Of a stretch of 39,580 nt of DNA, positions 22,443 to 32,487 are shown piece after piece. Source of the DNA: Porogramme epimiltina (Eukaryota; Basidiomycota; Agaricomycetes; Polyporales; Polyporaceae). Location of the stretch: NCBI GenBank assembly GCA_900155495.1, contig FTLJ01000235.1, positions 1 through 39,580 on the forward strand, in the 5' to 3' direction. Positions within the stretch are counted from its first letter, which is position 1. Every line of letters starts with the position of its first letter. The notes under the pieces were generated by a model that saw nothing but the letters and a program-made list of their open reading frames with translations, was not told where the DNA came from and did not search any database. The position numbers were made by a program, and so were the translations under genes.

Positions 22443-25400
22443 ATGGCGCTCCGAGGCGTCGCTGCACTTGTTCTGTTGGCGAGTTCTGTCCTAGGTCAAT
22501 CTCAGCTTTACCAGCAGTGTGGTGGCATTGGATGGTGAGCACGTAGCCGCATTTTTTATGTTCACTTCGATAAACCAGGTACACCCATTCAGGACCGGCG
22601 CGACGACGTGCGTTGCAGGCGCAGTCTGCACAAAACTTAACGACTGTACGTCCGATGTAATACGATGGACGGCCATGTGATGACCAGGATTGAGCAGACT
22701 ACTCTCAATGCCTTCCCGGATCATCGACATCATCTGCGCCCTCGACAACTAGCGCTCCGACGACTGTCCCTACTACTTCGCAACCCTCTACCACTACGTC
22801 CACTGCACCCGCTCAGACGAGTGTAGCAAACATTTCACCAGAATGGGCTGCTGCGTACACCAAGGTACGCATTGACACTCATATCTTCGAATCTACAAAT
22901 TGACATCGACCTCATAGGCGAAAGCTGCAGTCGCTAAGCTTTCGCTCACGGACAAGGTGAATCTCGGGACGGGCGTGCAGTGGGAAAAAGGTGTGTCGAA
23001 GGCCTTGTTCGCCTTCTGATAGCTCCGTCTGCTAACCTACCTTGTTCAAGGTGCTTGTGTTGGTAACACCCCCGCAATTTCGTCAATTCCTGGTTTCACT
23101 GGCTTTTGTCTTCAAGGTACACATTCCAGAGTGCTCTTCTGTGAGTGAAAATGCCTGACTTTTTCACAGACAGCCCTGTCGGCGTACGCTATGCAGACAA
23201 AGTCTCCGCTTTCCCCGCGTACGTGCTCGCTACCCCCCCTCGCGCGAACACAGCTAATGCCCCTCAAGAGAAATCAATGTTGCAGCAACGTCCGTACACT
23301 GTCTCTTTATATCAATTGCAGGCTTTACTGAAGGCGCGTTGCAGGTTCAACCGCACATTGATGAGGCAACGTGGTGAGGCCATGGGTGCTGAGTTCAAGG
23401 GCAAAGGCGTTCACGTCGCGCTCGGACCTATGATGTGCGCAATTCAGTATGTTTCTCTTATTAGATGGCTGACGAAACCGACAGGAACCTGATGCGCGCT
23501 CCTGCCGCTGGACGTAACTGGGAGGGAGGAGGGGGAGACCCATTCCTTTCTGGCGAGCTCGCCTTCGAGACCATCACGGGAATCCAAAGTTCTGGTGTTC
23601 AGGCCTGCGCAAAACATTATATCAACAAGTATGGCCCTCTACGTTTATCTTGATCGAGACCTGTGCTCACAACTTCGCAACCAGTGAGCAAGAGCATTTC
23701 CGTGATAGTTCATCCTCGGTGGTGGACGACAGGACGGTAAGCTTGTTCTTTACACTACTTTGTGCTCGAGTCATTAAGTCGATTTCTTCCAGCAACACGA
23801 ACTTTACAGCTATCCCGTATGCCTATGGCCGTATGGAACATACAGCAAACACTGATACTGTCTTAGTTCCTCCGTAGCGTCCAGGCAAATGTTGCATCGG
23901 TGATGTGCAGCTACAGTAAGTATATCATTTCCATTAGAGTGATTCGTGGATACTCACTACAACGTGGTTAGACCAGAGTAGGACTGTTCAGCATCCGCAG
24001 GGAAATCAAGCTGATTAGTTGTCCAGTCAATGGAACCTTCTCCTGCGAAAATGACGCGACTCTGAACGGACTTTTGAAGGGGGAGTTCGGTTTCCAAGGA
24101 TGTGCGTGACATTCTTCTAGTTGCCCTGCGTACGCCCACTAACTGCTTCTTTGTTACAGATGTCATGTCAGACTGGTGGGCGACGCACTCTGGCGCACCT
24201 GCCGTGAATGCAGGGCTGGATGTAAGCTCCAATCATGCTTATATCGGATCCGAGTACTTAATTTCTGGGATTTGCAGATGACAATGCCTGGAGACACAGC
24301 CCTCAGTTCGGGACAGACGTAGGCAATGGCATACTTATCGGCGTATCAATAATCATGAATCCCTCCAATAGGTACTTCGGCCAAAACCTCGTCAACGCCG
24401 TCCAGAGCGGACAAGTTTCTGAAGCCCGCATTGATGTACGTTGAATACTGTTTCCTCTTAATTTGTCTCTTTGACATTTTATAGGATATGGCAACCCGCA
24501 TCCTGGCAGCATGGTGCGTGTTAGAACAATTGAAGTCAATAACAAAGTATACTGAGGTCGCAATAGGTACCTTCTCGGCCAGGATTCGGGCTTCCCAGCT
24601 GTCAACTTTAACTCGTGGAACACTGCCCAAGGCCAGCACATCGATGTACAGGAGGACCACAAGAAGTATGTAGTGCTATCTCTATATACTACGCTAGAGA
24701 TTCACCATTATCCAGCGTTATCCGGGAGATTGGAGCAGCATCTACCGTGCTACTCAAGAACTCTGGCGGCGTGCTTCCGCTTAATGCCCCCAAGACGATT
24801 GCAGTCATCGGAAACGGCGCAGGAAACTCTTCCCGTGGGCCGAACGGGTATGCCTCTCCCCAGTCGCGAAAACCGAGTCAATGTTAATTGGAGACATGCG
24901 ACCGGCAGATACTCAGACCGCTCTGGCGATGACGGCGTTCTTGCCGTTGGATGGGGAAGCGGGTGCGTATCCCGCTCGGATAGATCTAAAATCAAGTTCT
25001 GATGGTTAATGTCTCCACAGAACTGACGATTTCCCTTACCTCATTGCAGTATGTTTCTCTGATCATTTAGCGTTTGTCTCTCACTGACCATGCCTTCCAG
25101 CCTCTAGATGCCATCACATCCCGGGCTAAGACGGACGGGACGGTCGTATCCTCTTCTCTGAGCGACACTGACCTCTCGACCGCCGCACGGGTTGCAACGG
25201 GCAAAGATGTCGCCTTCGTTTTCATTACCGCCGATAGCGGGTGCGTTACCCTCTTGGCCTCCTGACAGTGTGTTCCTAACCGTGAACTAGTGAGGGATAC
25301 TTGACTGTTGAGAACAACGCTGGAGACCGAAACGATCTCAACGCATGGCACAGTGGGGTCAGTTGACCTCATAAATCCGCCCTTAGTTGCAGGTCATATA

Positions 25401-26520
25401 TTAATATGCCGTTTCTTAGGATGCTCTCGTTAAGCAAGTTGCGAGCGTGAACAAAAACACCATCGTAGTCGTTAACACAGTTGGCCCGATCCTTGTGGAG
25501 CAATGGATCAACAACCCGAATGGTGCGTGTTTTTTCTCCAGCATGGGTAGTGTCCTCTTTCTCACGTAATTAACAGTCACCGCTCTGGTTTGTATATCGT
25601 AGACGTTTGATACGACAGTAGACTGACCATTTACATCTAGGTGTGGAGTGGTCTGCCCGGACAGGAGGCTGGTAACGCCCTAGTTGACGTCCTTTACGGC
25701 GCGTACAACCCCAGGTGACACAAATGCATTGGTTGCCAAGAACTGCGATGTCTAATCCTCGCCACTCCAGCGGTCGTCTCCCATACACTATTGGCAAGGC
25801 AGTAACCGACTACGCTGCTCAAGTCATCTACAGCGGCAGCGGCATCGTCCCGATTCCTTACAACGAAGGTATCTTTATCGACTACCGTCACTTCGACAAC
25901 GTAAGTTCCTTGTTCAAAGCTTGGTGAATGTCTTCTAAAGGCTCGACCACGACTCCAGGCAAACATTGCGCCCCGCTTCGAGTTTGGATTCGGCCTTTCG
26001 TACACGACCTTCGACTACTCAAACCTCAAGATCTCCGGATCGACCTCAGGCGGTACTCGTCAACCCAACGGGCCTGGAGCTGCACTTGACCCTTGGTACG
26101 GCACGAGTCTCGCTTATTCCGTATCGATGCCGTGCTAATTATGCCCGCGACAGGTTGCATGACCCCGTGGTCACTGTTACGTTCACCGTCACCAACAATG
26201 GTACCGTCGCAGGCCATGAGGTACGTTCCAGGACCCAACACTCACCGCATTCCTTTACTCATGCTCTCCGCTTGCAGATTCCTCAACTCTACACGTCCCC
26301 ACCTGCTGCCGCCAAGTCTGCGCCGTTTAACCTAAAGGGCTTCGACAGCATCTTCCTCGCGCCGGGGGCGTCTACCACCGTGTCGATGTCCCTCTCGCGC
26401 ATCGACTTTTCCGTCTGGGACGTCCCCTCGCAGAGCTGGCAGATCTCGACAGGTGTTACAGGGATCTCCGTCGGCGCAAGTAGCAGAGACCTTAGGCTGA
26501 AGGGGTCCATCACCAACTAA
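22443..26520 (+). CDS. secreted GH3 beta-glucosidase with N-terminal CBM1
   Basis: Extracellular enzyme that hydrolyses cellobiose and short beta-glucans during cellulose degradation. Thirty-one exons, 813 residues: 22443-22534, 22593-22645, 22698-22864, 22918-22990, 23051-23116, 23170-23218, 23269-23289, 23345-23434, 23485-23628, 23685-23736, 23793-23816, 23867-23915, 23972-23977, 24027-24101, 24160-24221, 24278-24318, 24372-24435, 24485-24513, 24567-24665, 24716-24847, 24909-24962, 25021-25048, 25101-25240, 25291-25357, 25420-25522, 25577-25587, 25641-25714, 25771-25900, 25959-26095, 26154-26220, 26278-26520. A signal peptide (about 1-18) precedes a CBM1 (about 19-54) with four Cys and the GGIGWTGATTC motif, then a Ser/Thr linker. 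The GH3 N-domain has the [17 protein letters not shown] and KHYINNEQEHFR motifs and the nucleophile Asp325 in VMSDWW. GEGY (E538) is the probable acid/base by analogy with other fungal GH3 enzymes. A fibronectin-III-like domain ends the protein. Layout and length resemble the Phanerochaete cellulose-binding beta-glucosidase. Confidence 0.96.
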
Positions 26521-26666
26521 GCAACTTGGGTGCAGTAGTCTGTGGCAGGTCACAATTATCGACAGGATCGATCCTCCCATGATTCCAGCTTGTTGTATGT
26601 ATAAATGATATATATGAAACGAGCGACGAGGTATAATGCGTTTACGGAAAGAGACCTTCTGCCCAC
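26521..26666. other. convergent 3' intergenic region
   Basis: Only 146 bp separate the stop codon of the beta-glucosidase gene from that of the opposing small secreted protein gene, so the two 3' untranslated regions must be short or overlap. Confidence 0.5.
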
Positions 26667-27550
26667 TCAGGGGAACATGCCATCATCAGAGCCGAGTAGA
26701 CCAGGGAACTCGATGTCTGGGTTGGTCCGGCTGGACGCTCTGCTACCACGCTGGGGAGGAGGGCAATACGTCCGGCTGGAACCTCCTGAAGAGTTATACA
26801 CGCAACCACCTTGGGTCGACCCTGTCTGTCCAGACTGTGCAGTGCCACCATTCGGACCTCCTCCGTTAATTTCGAGTCCTTTGTGGCTGTGCCCGTTCTT
26901 TCCGGGGCGGTTTCCTGTAGACCAAAACATTGTTAGCTCTTGAATGATATATTGGTGTAGTAGAATTGGGAATCTCACGTCGAGCATCACTGAACGCATA
27001 ATCGTCCTGCTGCGGCATGAGAGTATAAGAGGTGGTGTGCTTGAGAGTATTTGGGGAGTCTAGAACATGTATCGATTAGAGAATGTACGGTCTAAAGGCT
27101 CGGTCGAGACAAACCAGCGGTGTTGACACGGCCAGCCTGACTCAGTGTATCGGAGCCCGGAGCGGACATAGCGTTTTCTGGGTCCGTGTCTTGAGCATCC
27201 TCTGCTGCTACACCTGGCGTCACTGAGTCTCTACCACTCTTCAAGTCTGCAGTTGAACTCTGTTATGACGCCGTAGAGAAAAAATTACGGCCCAACGGCT
27301 CACCACTGGAGGGTAGAACACCTGCGATCTGTGGGGTCCCCGTCGAGGAGACGTCCTGGTTGCCAAAGCTTCCTCGCGTACGCGCACGGGATGCATCCTC
27401 CCAACGAGGGGTCAAGCGACTCGCTTTCTGGGAGGTTGGCGCTGAGCTGTGGAGGATGGGACTCTCCTCTTGCTGCAGTTGAGGCACGGGAGAAGACGAC
27501 ACCGTAGCTGCAACGGCGAAGAGAGAGAGGGCAAGGACGGTGCTACGCAT
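26667..27550 (-). CDS. small secreted protein, function unknown
   Basis: Not recognised as a known family. Four exons, 5' to 3': 27550-27304, 27246-27115, 27059-26979, 26914-26667; 235 residues. It starts with a signal peptide (MRSTVLALSLFAVAATVSSS, cleavage near SPVPQ). The mature part is Ser/Thr/Gln/Asp-rich and probably disordered. The C-terminal third is Gly/Asn-rich with two Cys (GGCVYNSSGG and RTYCPPPQRG), ending in FPGLLGSDDGMFP. An upstream in-frame ATG at 27736 would bury the signal peptide, so I start at 27550. The gene is divergent from the next secreted protein gene (339 bp between start codons), convergent with the beta-glucosidase gene, and has a very similar signal peptide to its divergent neighbour. 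The exon 1/2 junction has alternative donors (27304 chosen as GTGAGC). Confidence 0.7.
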
Positions 27551-27889
27551 GTTGAGAAATGACAGTGGTGTAGTTGGTGACGACGGGGAGTGGAAATATT
27601 GCTGGGAGAGCGAACCCGCTGACGATGCTTGAGCTGGTGTGCGCGTTTGATGTGATTCCCGGAGGCTGGCTTGGGCTGTCACATCGCCAGCCTCTTTGGC
27701 GTCGCCGCTCCCAACATAGCAAGCCCATGCCTCCATATGGCAGGTGCTGAGGTTGAGAAGCGTCGGCGGGCCCCAAACTGAAAGTAAAAAGAGGAATCAT
27801 GCCCGCCTCCGTCCATCCTGCATCTCAACCACACACTTACTCTATATTCACCTAATCCCCACCGCACACACCCTACACCACTTGTCACC
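27551..27889. promoter_or_regulatory. shared promoter of two small secreted protein genes
   Basis: These 339 bp separate the start codons of the two divergent secreted protein genes and must contain both promoters. The plus side ends in a C/A/T-rich leader. No clear TATA box stands at a convincing distance on either side. Confidence 0.5.
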
Positions 27890-28435
27890 ATGCGCAGCCC
27901 CATGCTTGCCTTCTCTCTCTTCGCGGCTGCCGGTCCCGCCATCGTTGCCGCCGCACCCCAGGGCAGCCCCAACCTCGGCGGCACGGTAGTCACTCACCCG
28001 CGCAACACCGAAGTCCAGCGCTTTGCCAGACTCCCCCGCGCCGGCGGCCTCTTCGACACTACCATGTTCGCAAGCGACGCTGAGGGTGGTGGCGACGGCG
28101 GTGATGGCGGCAGCGGTGGCGACCCCGCGTCCGGGGTCTACAGCCAGCTTTTCGGCGGTCTCGGCGCCCCAAAGAAGGCCGACGTCGAGAACAATCCCGC
28201 CACCAACCAGACGCAAGCTGCTGCAGCCCTCGCCAAGCAGAACCTTCCACAGGAACAGGGGAAGGTCAAGCCCCCGCCGCAGCTACCCGAGTTTCCAGAG
28301 AAGTTCCCTGAGGAGGCAGACACGGCACCGGTGTCACCCGCGGTCAACGCAGCCGGCGGTCCCGTCCCTACGGCACCTACTGCGCCGATTTCTGAGGCCT
28401 ACAACCAGCAGCCACAGGCACCAGACTCTGAGTGA
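27890..28435 (+). CDS. small secreted Pro/Gly-rich protein, function unknown
   Basis: Single-exon reading frame of 181 residues, no known family recognised. A signal peptide (MRSPMLAFSLFAAAGPAIVAA, cleavage near APQ) is followed by a segment with EVQRFARLPRAGG, then a Gly/Asp-rich stretch (EGGGDGGDGGSGGD), a QLFGGLGAPKK segment, an Ala/Gln-rich part, and a Pro/Glu/Ala-rich tail. There are no Cys in the mature protein and no other membrane segment. A possible donor overlaps the stop codon (GTGAGA at 28432), so a short alternative C-terminus through splicing to about 28500 cannot be excluded. The QRFA motif and following Gly-rich part resemble the secreted protein at 14430-15324, suggesting distant kinship. 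Confidence 0.75.
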   Translation: MRSPMLAFSLFAAAGPAIVAAAPQGSPNLGGTVVTHPRNTEVQRFARLPRAGGLFDTTMFASDAEGGGDGGDGGSGGDPASGVYSQLFGGLGAPKKADVENNPATNQTQAAAALAKQNLPQEQGKVKPPPQLPEFPEKFPEEADTAPVSPAVNAAGGPVPTAPTAPISEAYNQQPQAPDSE

Positions 28436-28998
28436 GAGCACGGTCAGGGTAAGCAACTGTTCGTCGAGAAATTTAGCGTCCGCTGACCACAGTAAAGGAC
28501 ATACCTCATTGCACTGTGTCGCCCATTGTCTTAGTTAGAGGGTGCCATATAGGCGTCGCAATCGGCCTATGGGTTAGCTGACTGATGAGGACGAAGATGT
28601 GCCGGGCGATAGACATGTATAGACTCTGCTGGCGGGTTTATAGAACACAAAGAGCGGTGACAATGTTTGATGATTGAAAGATGATAGATAAAAACAGGAA
28701 CACAAAGAAGGCCTACTTCACACAGTGACAATAGTAACAGGAGAGGAGGGGGAGTAGACCGACATTGCAAACGACATGCACCATTGAAGGAGCTGCCGCT
28801 GACGGAGGGGAAGGGGAGACTCGTAATCGTGCGTAATTTGGTAGGAGAGCCGATGATTGAGCAATAATGAGTACGGGACGTTCTGCGCATGCGATTAGAG
28901 CCAATTATAACACATGAAGTCGTAATAGCACACTTTAACGAAACACAGGTTGGTCATGCTACAGCCGTGTCGAGAGGAGTCGATATAATCTGTTAAGC
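28436..28998. other. convergent intergenic region
   Basis: This region lies between the stop codons of the secreted protein gene and the PUB1-type gene. It should contain both 3' untranslated regions. It is AT-richer than its surroundings; I see no coding frame, tRNA or repeat. Confidence 0.5.
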
Positions 28999-30552
28999 CT
29001 AGCCCTGAGCATCGGGCGCGGCGGCTCCGGGAGCCTGCTGGCCATAATAACCTGTGCAGGGTGCAACGTCAGCTCCACTCAGACGCTTGCGCACGCAAAA
29101 ATAGGCTCACCTCCCCAATAATTCGAGTAATAAGAACTAGGATCGGCGCTACCCCACTGCCCCTGCGCAGCCTGGGCACTGGCGTCCACAGGCGTCTGGC
29201 CTGCGCCCATGCCCATAGCGGCAGCAGGCGCGACGGGGCTGGGCATGCCTGGAGCAGCCGCACCGGGGGTGCCAGCAGCCGCCGCCTGGTTAGTGAACCC
29301 GGGGTAGGCACCGAAACCATACTGGCCATATGCGTTGGGCTGGGGCATACCGTACATGGGCTAGCAACGCACCGGTTGTTAGAGCGGCGCCCGTAGGAGT
29401 TTTGCAGTCAAAGAAAGGTAACACACCACGTTTCCGTACGGCGCCGCCGCAGGCGTCGGGCTCATACCGCCCGGGCTGATCGCGGCACCCCCGTCGGCCC
29501 TGTCCTTGCCCCAGCTGCACTTGATCGGGCGGCCGTGAACCATCTGGCCCTGGAGCTGGACGATGGCCATCGCGGCGTGCTCGTGCGTGTCGAGCTTGAC
29601 GAAGGCGAAGCCCCGGTCGGCCTGCATGCGGATCTCCGAGAGGTAGCCAATCGACTGGAAGAGCGGGATGAGGTCGGCCTGGGTCGCGTACGGGACGAGG
29701 TTGCCGACGTAGACGGTCGTGTTGTACCCCGGGGTCTGCTGCACAACCGACTCGTACGAGAGCGGGCCGCCCTGGAAGTTCATGGGTGCGGGTGCTCCAC
29801 CACCCATGCCGCCACGAGGGGGGCCGCCGCTGGTGGGCGGGGCGCCCTGGGTCTTCTGGTTGGCCCAGTTGACGCGAATAGCACGGGAGCCCAACCACTC
29901 GCCGTTCATGGTCGCGATGGCCTGCTCCGCATCGGTCTTGTCGCGGAAGGCGAGGAAACCGTAGCCGCGAGACTTGCCGGAGTTCATGTCCCACATAACA
30001 CGGGCATCGGAGAGGGTGCCGAACGCGCTGAAGGCCTTGGCGAGGACGTCGTCGTTCACTTCCGGGCTAAGATCGCCGACGAAGACGTGGTAGTGGCTGC
30101 TGGTATCTTCTTTGTTCTGTTGACCTTGGTACGCCCAGTTCACGCGGATCTCGGTGTCGAAGATCTTGCGGCCGTTGAGGGTCTGGAGGGCCGTCTCGGC
30201 AGCGCGCATATCCATGTACTCGACGAAACCGTAGTTGAGGCCGCCGTGCTGGTAGTTCCGGTCAGGAATAATCTTGACATGTTGGACTGGGCCGGCAACC
30301 GCGAAAATCTCGGTGAGCATGTACTCGGTCACCCTAGGGCTGAGGTTGCCAACGTAGAGATGGGCCCGCCTCTGTAGAAAGAGTAGAACGCGTCGACAGC
30401 GTCAGAGCGGACAGAATCACATGGTGGGTGGGGCAGAGAGGGGGAGGATTGATGGGAGACAACGACGGAAGTTTTAAGCAGCATATAGGGGACAGAGCGA
30501 GAGGAATACTCACGGGTGCCTCAGCCGGTGCCATTGAACCCATTGCGTTCAT
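28999..30552 (-). CDS. PUB1: three-RRM RNA-binding protein of the PUB1/TIA1 family
   Basis: Poly(U)/AU-rich-element binding protein of nucleus and cytoplasm, a component of stress granules that affects mRNA stability. Four exons, 5' to 3': 30552-30514, 30371-29430, 29360-29111, 29051-28999; 427 residues. Three RRMs follow a 13-residue first exon: RRM1 (LYVGNL, NYGFVEYM), RRM2 (HVFVGDL, SRGYGFLAF) and RRM3 (VYVGNL, RGFAFVKL). The C-terminal third is rich in Ala, Gly, Pro and Gln with MYGMPQPNAYGQYGFG, a prion-like low-complexity tail that fits TIA1 relatives. The RRM order, and the WANQKTQG-type sequence after RRM2, match PUB1 rather than PAB1 or NAM8. Intron 1 is 142 bp, longer than the norm here. 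The leader contains a strong C/T-rich tract on the coding strand. Confidence 0.93.
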
Positions 30553-30999
30553 CGTAAGAGACGGAAAACGAGGTCGTGAGGGTTAGAATGACGTCGGATG
30601 CGTCTGGATCGGGGAGCGAGGGGAAAGCGCGGCGATCTGTACAGGAAAATTGACGAGAAGAAGAGAACGGATGAGGAGACTAGTCCGTGAGCGACAGAGG
30701 GGAGAGATATGAGACAGAGAGGAGACAGAGAGGAGCAGAGAGAGAGAAACGGAGAGAGAGAAGAGAGAGGAAACGGACAGACGAGAGCCTGGAGTCAGGA
30801 GACAGTGGACCGTTGGAAAGATGCCCGCGGCCAAGAATCCGCTCTCTCCCTCCTCGGCCATCTCCGGGCCCCGCCGTCATCAGCCACTGCCTTCTTCAAG
30901 CGCGCGTCTGCCGGTCTGGCGCAGTCAACACTCAAAATGTAGAGTGGGGAGACATCACTACCAGACACGCTACGACTACAACTACGACAGCGACTACGA
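30553..30999. promoter_or_regulatory. PUB1 promoter/leader and PHB1 3' region
   Basis: Both neighbours are transcribed leftwards, so this holds the PHB1 3' end and the PUB1 promoter. It includes a GA-rich tract on the plus strand (CT-rich on the PUB1 coding strand) and a short degenerate (TACGAC) repeat next to the PHB1 stop codon. Confidence 0.6.
30691..30786. repeat. GA-rich low-complexity tract
   Basis: About 96 bases almost entirely A and G on the plus strand, with several AGAGAG runs. On the coding strand of the PUB1 gene it is a CT tract in the promoter or leader, a common element of highly expressed fungal genes. Its repetitiveness makes it prone to length variation. Confidence 0.8.
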
Positions 31000-31004
31000 C
31001 TACT
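30968..31004. repeat. degenerate TACGAC repeat at the PHB1 stop codon
   Basis: A run of imperfect six-base units made of TACGAC, TACAAC and CGACAGC-like blocks. It overlaps the stop codon of the prohibitin gene and continues into its 3' untranslated region. It looks like a small microsatellite. Confidence 0.55.
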
Positions 31005-32264
31005 TCCGCGGGAAGTGCGGCGGCGTAGGCACGTTCAGCAGCACGTTCCCGCCCCCGCTCGGGATGTACGTCACGTTCGGATTCGACACCAGCGACTGCA
31101 CGATCGCCTTGCTGGCCTCGATCTTCCTGAACGCAATGAACCCGTCTCCAGCCCGGTCCAGTGCCTTCGAAATCGTCGCTGCAGCCTCCGCCTCGCCCTC
31201 CGCACGGATAACCGCCGCTTGGCGTTCTTGTTCAGCCTGCACCGATATCAGCCGTGGCTCATGGTTTCACACCCCACAACGCGCACCTTCTCAACGATGA
31301 ATTTTGCGCGCTCGGCATCTATACGTGTTGCCATGTCAGTGCCCCAGTATGTACTCCGCTCCGGTGATGCACGCACCTTGCTGGGCAATTTGCTTCGCCT
31401 CGACAGCCTAGAGGGATGTATTAGCGAACGAGCCGGGCCGGCCACTCTTCGAAGCCGTACCTGAGTGAATTCCTGTACGTATCGAGCAGTTCAGCGACGT
31501 AATGATGAGAACATAGTCAGGGACAGACCTTGCCGAATGTAAGGTGGGTAATAGAGACGTCTTCTAAGACGATGTTGAACTCCCCTGCGCGCTGCAAGAG
31601 GTCTTCACGAATTCGTGCTGACACCTTCGTTGCGCGTCTTCAGCCACACGAGGGAAGAAGGCTAAAGCTTAGAAGGCGTACCACTTCGCGCTGCGTGATC
31701 AGCTCGGCCGCATCGAACTGAGCCACAATGCTCTTCAACACTTCGTTCCCAATTGACGGCAGCACCCTCTCGTCATAGTCAAGACCCAAGCCCTTGTAGA
31801 TGCGCGGTAGGTGCTCGACGTCGGGTCGCGAGAGCACACGGAGTGTAAGGGACACCATCTGCAAGTCTTTGGAGCCGGTTGTGGTAGAAATATTCTAGAG
31901 CACTTGTGAGCACCTTTAGCAGGTGAAATAAGGACAGGCTTACCCTCGGCTTGATGCGGCAGTCATAGAGGATGGCCTTTTGGAGCCAGGGGACAAGGAA
32001 GTGTGTGCCCTCAGGGGTAGCCTTTCCGGAGGGAAGATGGTTGACAACACGCGTCTTCAGAGGTCACTAAAGCACTCACCTTGTCCTTTACGCCAGAAAA
32101 CCTGTCGAACATGACTGCCCTGTAGCCTCCCGGGACGTCATAGATGCTGGCTTGAAAAGCCGCAGCCGCAACAGCGACCGGCACTGCGCAGTGTCAGCCC
32201 AATAACACGTATAGCTTGAGGACCAAATACCTATCAGACGGTTTGCAAGCTGGGGAAGAGACAT
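31000..32264 (-). CDS. PHB1: prohibitin 1
   Basis: Subunit of the ring-shaped prohibitin complex of the mitochondrial inner membrane, which stabilises newly made membrane proteins and controls m-AAA protease. Nine exons, 5' to 3': 32264-32231, 32183-32080, 32021-31944, 31894-31682, 31624-31529, 31472-31461, 31407-31377, 31318-31287, 31236-31000; 278 residues. The N-terminal hydrophobic segment ([17 protein letters not shown]) is the membrane anchor. The SPFH/PHB domain shows [39 protein letters not shown] and [15 protein letters not shown] coiled coil ([26 protein letters not shown]) leads to the end. PHB1 rather than PHB2 is indicated by these motifs and by the [19 protein letters not shown] ending. 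One exon is just 12 nt and encodes Glu-Phe-Thr-Gln. Confidence 0.95.
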
Positions 32265-32487
32265 GGTGGCGGGAAGCGGAACGGTGGCGAAGCTCGAGGA
32301 CGCGTCGGACTCGCGGCGAGTCTGCAGCGTCACTGGCCGGCAAGTCCCACGCGAGGCCCGATGCGAATCTGGCGTCACTTCTCCGGCGCGTCTCGATTCT
32401 TGGATGGCCCAAGTCACAGTCTTGGTGGAACATGGTCATATTCTGCCAATACTACCGGTACACCACAACATTACATCTACTTAAAAT
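32265..32487. other. intergenic region between ASNSD1-like 3' end and PHB1 start
   Basis: These 223 bp carry the promoter of PHB1 and the 3' end of the upstream minus-strand gene. No motif is obvious. Confidence 0.5.

Noticed and set aside
29535..30377. Plus-strand open frame of 280 codons over the PUB1-type gene
   Set aside because: It is the mirror of three RRM-coding segments in GC-rich codons. The product is rich in Val, Glu, Gly and Arg without domain features.
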